Positions 63,011 to 64,000 of a stretch of 64,000 nt of DNA are shown here, piece by piece. Where the stretch lies: positions 248,001 to 312,000 of the forward strand of contig JACVZW010000030.1 in assembly GCA_014654775.1 (NCBI GenBank), given 5' to 3'. Both the position numbers and the translations under genes were made by a program. A model generated the notes under the pieces. The model worked only from the letters and a program-made list of their open reading frames with translations. It was not told where the DNA came from and ran no database searches. The first letter of the stretch is position 1. Each line of letters starts with the position of its first letter. Origin of the DNA: Paracoccaceae bacterium. GTDB taxonomy: Bacteria > Pseudomonadota > Alphaproteobacteria > Rhodobacterales > Rhodobacteraceae.

Positions 63011-64000
63011 GCCGCGCGCCACAGCGGAAATGGGTCCGCCATCCCTTCCCACGCCTCGGGTACAAAGTCGGACGCCTTCACCAAGGCCCCCTCCAGAGCG
63101 GCAAGGATCGCCGCGCGGTCCATCCCATGCCCGATGAAGACGATCTCCTGCCGTCGGTCCCCCCAAGGCTCCGACCATTGCGCCCTGACCGCGGCCAGCC
63201 CATCGCCCCCCTGCGGCCAACGCGACGGTGGCACCGCCGCCCACCAGCGGCCCAGCGGCGACACTGACGACACCGCCCCCGCCAGCGAAAACTCCGCCGC
63301 CCAATCGGGCCGCGTGGCCAGCCAGAAATGCCCCTTCGCCCTTATCACCCCCGGCAGTTCACCATTCAGCACCGCATGGATGCGCGCCGGGTCAAAGGGC
63401 CGCCGTGCCCGGAAGACAAAGCTTTCGATCCCATATTCCTCGCTTTCCGGCACATGGCTGGCGAAGCCGTACAATTCCTTCGCCCAAAGCGGATGCTCGG
63501 CCGCCCTGTCGAAATCGAACAGCCCCGTGCCCATCACGCTGCCCAGATCGACAAGCCCATGGTCCACCTCGATCACCCGCGCATCGGGGTTCAACGCCGC
63601 GATGATCTTGCGCGCCGCATCCACCCTATCGGGCCCCGCATCCGACACCTTGTTCAGCACCACGACATTCGAGAATTCGATCTGCTCGGTCAGCAGATTG
63701 ACCAGTGCGCGCCCGTCGCCCTCAGGCGTTTCCACCCGCGCAGCCAGAAAGTCGTGGCTGGAGAAATCCTTCAGCAGATTGATCGCGTCGACCACCGTCA
63801 CCATCGTATCCAGCCGCGCCACATCCGACAGGCTGTCCCCCTCCGAGTCGCGGAAGTCGAAGGTCGCAGCCACGGGCAGCGGTTCGGAGATACCGCTTGA
63901 TTCGATCAGCAGATGGTCGAAACGCCCCGCCTCGGCGAGCTTTCGCACCTCGCTCAGCAGGTCATCCCGCAGGGTGCAGCAGATGCAGCCATTGGTCATT
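63007..64000 (-). CDS. CobW/COG0523-family GTPase, N-terminus outside window
   Basis: The C-terminal 331 residues of a G3E GTPase of the COG0523 family. Visible are the metal-binding GCICC motif immediately at the window edge, the Walker B-like LLIESSGISEPLPVA, the guanine-specificity-like VVLNKVSDA, and the C-terminal CobW_C domain (from about EEYGIESFVFRARRPFDPAR onward in part). Such proteins are metallochaperones for zinc or cobalt, or insertases for metalloenzymes; no zinc-uptake (Zur-type) context is visible. The P-loop part lies beyond base 64000. DUF6525 follows in a coupled frame. Confidence 0.9.
   Translation of the reverse strand, partial: MTNGCICCTLRDDLLSEVRKLAEAGRFDHLLIESSGISEPLPVAATFDFRDSEGDSLSDVARLDTMVTVVDAINLLKDFSSHDFLAARVETPEGDGRALVNLLTEQIEFSNVVVLNKVSDAGPDRVDAARKIIAALNPDARVIEVDHGLVDLGSVMGTGLFDFDRAAEHPLWAKELYGFASHVPESEEYGIESFVFRARRPFDPARIHAVLNGELPGVIRAKGHFWLATRPDWAAEFSLAGAVSSVSPLGRWWAAVPPSRWPQGGDGLAAVRAQWSEPWGDRRQEIVFIGHGMDRAAILAALEGALVKASDFVPEAWEGMADPFPLWRAA

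Overview
The window looks like chromosomal DNA from a GC-rich alphaproteobacterium of the order Rhodobacterales. The evidence is the gene families: an F1-ATPase zeta inhibitor (DUF1476), a PccR-type short-chain acyl-CoA regulator beside propionyl-CoA carboxylase genes, BioMNY, ChoXWV with BetIBA, an FNR-type regulator, and several small families typical of that order. The assignment rests on remembered family distributions, not on a search. I saw no insertion sequence, prophage or CRISPR array. Most of the window is core metabolism. The most accessory-looking part is a catabolic operon at about 4.0-13.6 kb.

Layout. 1-3.7 kb (minus): acetate activation and uptake, acs-adk-DUF4212-sodium:solute symporter, behind a promoter carrying a perfect FNR-type box and two related inverted repeats. 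4.0-13.6 kb (minus): an eight-gene, mostly translationally coupled operon. It encodes a 2,5-dihydroxypyridine dioxygenase-like (NicX-like) enzyme, an acyl-CoA-dehydrogenase-fold protein without an obvious catalytic Glu, an SRPBCC-alpha/beta-hydrolase fusion, a TetR regulator, a glutamine-synthetase-like gamma-glutamyl ligase, a flavin reductase, an APC permease and an aryl-CoA ligase. I read it as a pathway for an aromatic or heteroaromatic amine or acid that I cannot match to a described one. 13.7-20 kb: a chemoreceptor, two Crp/Fnr regulators (one with the four Cys expected of an oxygen-sensing Fe-S FNR) and small or low-complexity exported proteins. 20.3-28.1 kb: tRNA-Thr(CGT), a zinc alcohol dehydrogenase, purS, purC, the zeta inhibitor, a homocysteine methyltransferase, lysC and ptsP.

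28.1-39.9 kb: the propionyl-CoA to succinyl-CoA route (methylmalonyl-CoA mutase, pccA, pccB) mixed with small exported proteins, an MFS exporter and the PccR-like regulator. TTTGCAAA motifs lie upstream of pccB and upstream of the regulator. 40.2-48.6 kb: a secreted nuclease, then choline uptake and oxidation to glycine betaine (betI-betB-dehydratase-betA on minus, choXWV on plus) around a BetI-like operator. 48.7-56.9 kb: an exported protein, topA, dprA, gabT and the biotin ECF transporter bioMNY. 56.9-64 kb: aroQ, an HpcH/HpaI aldolase, a compact acyl-CoA ligase and a degenerate thiolase in one operon; metF with a structured 3' terminator; a MetR-like LysR regulator; and a CobW/COG0523 GTPase overlapping a DUF6525 gene at the window edge.

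Non-coding structure is plentiful. There are three copies of a GTAGGATGGGC palindromic repeat, two copies of a hairpin-plus-AGATGAA element, three back-to-back perfect palindromes after lysC, a 12-bp hairpin inside the catabolic operon, and an 82-nt three-way-junction fold ending in a T-run after metF. Long open frames antisense to real genes were treated as GC-rich artefacts.
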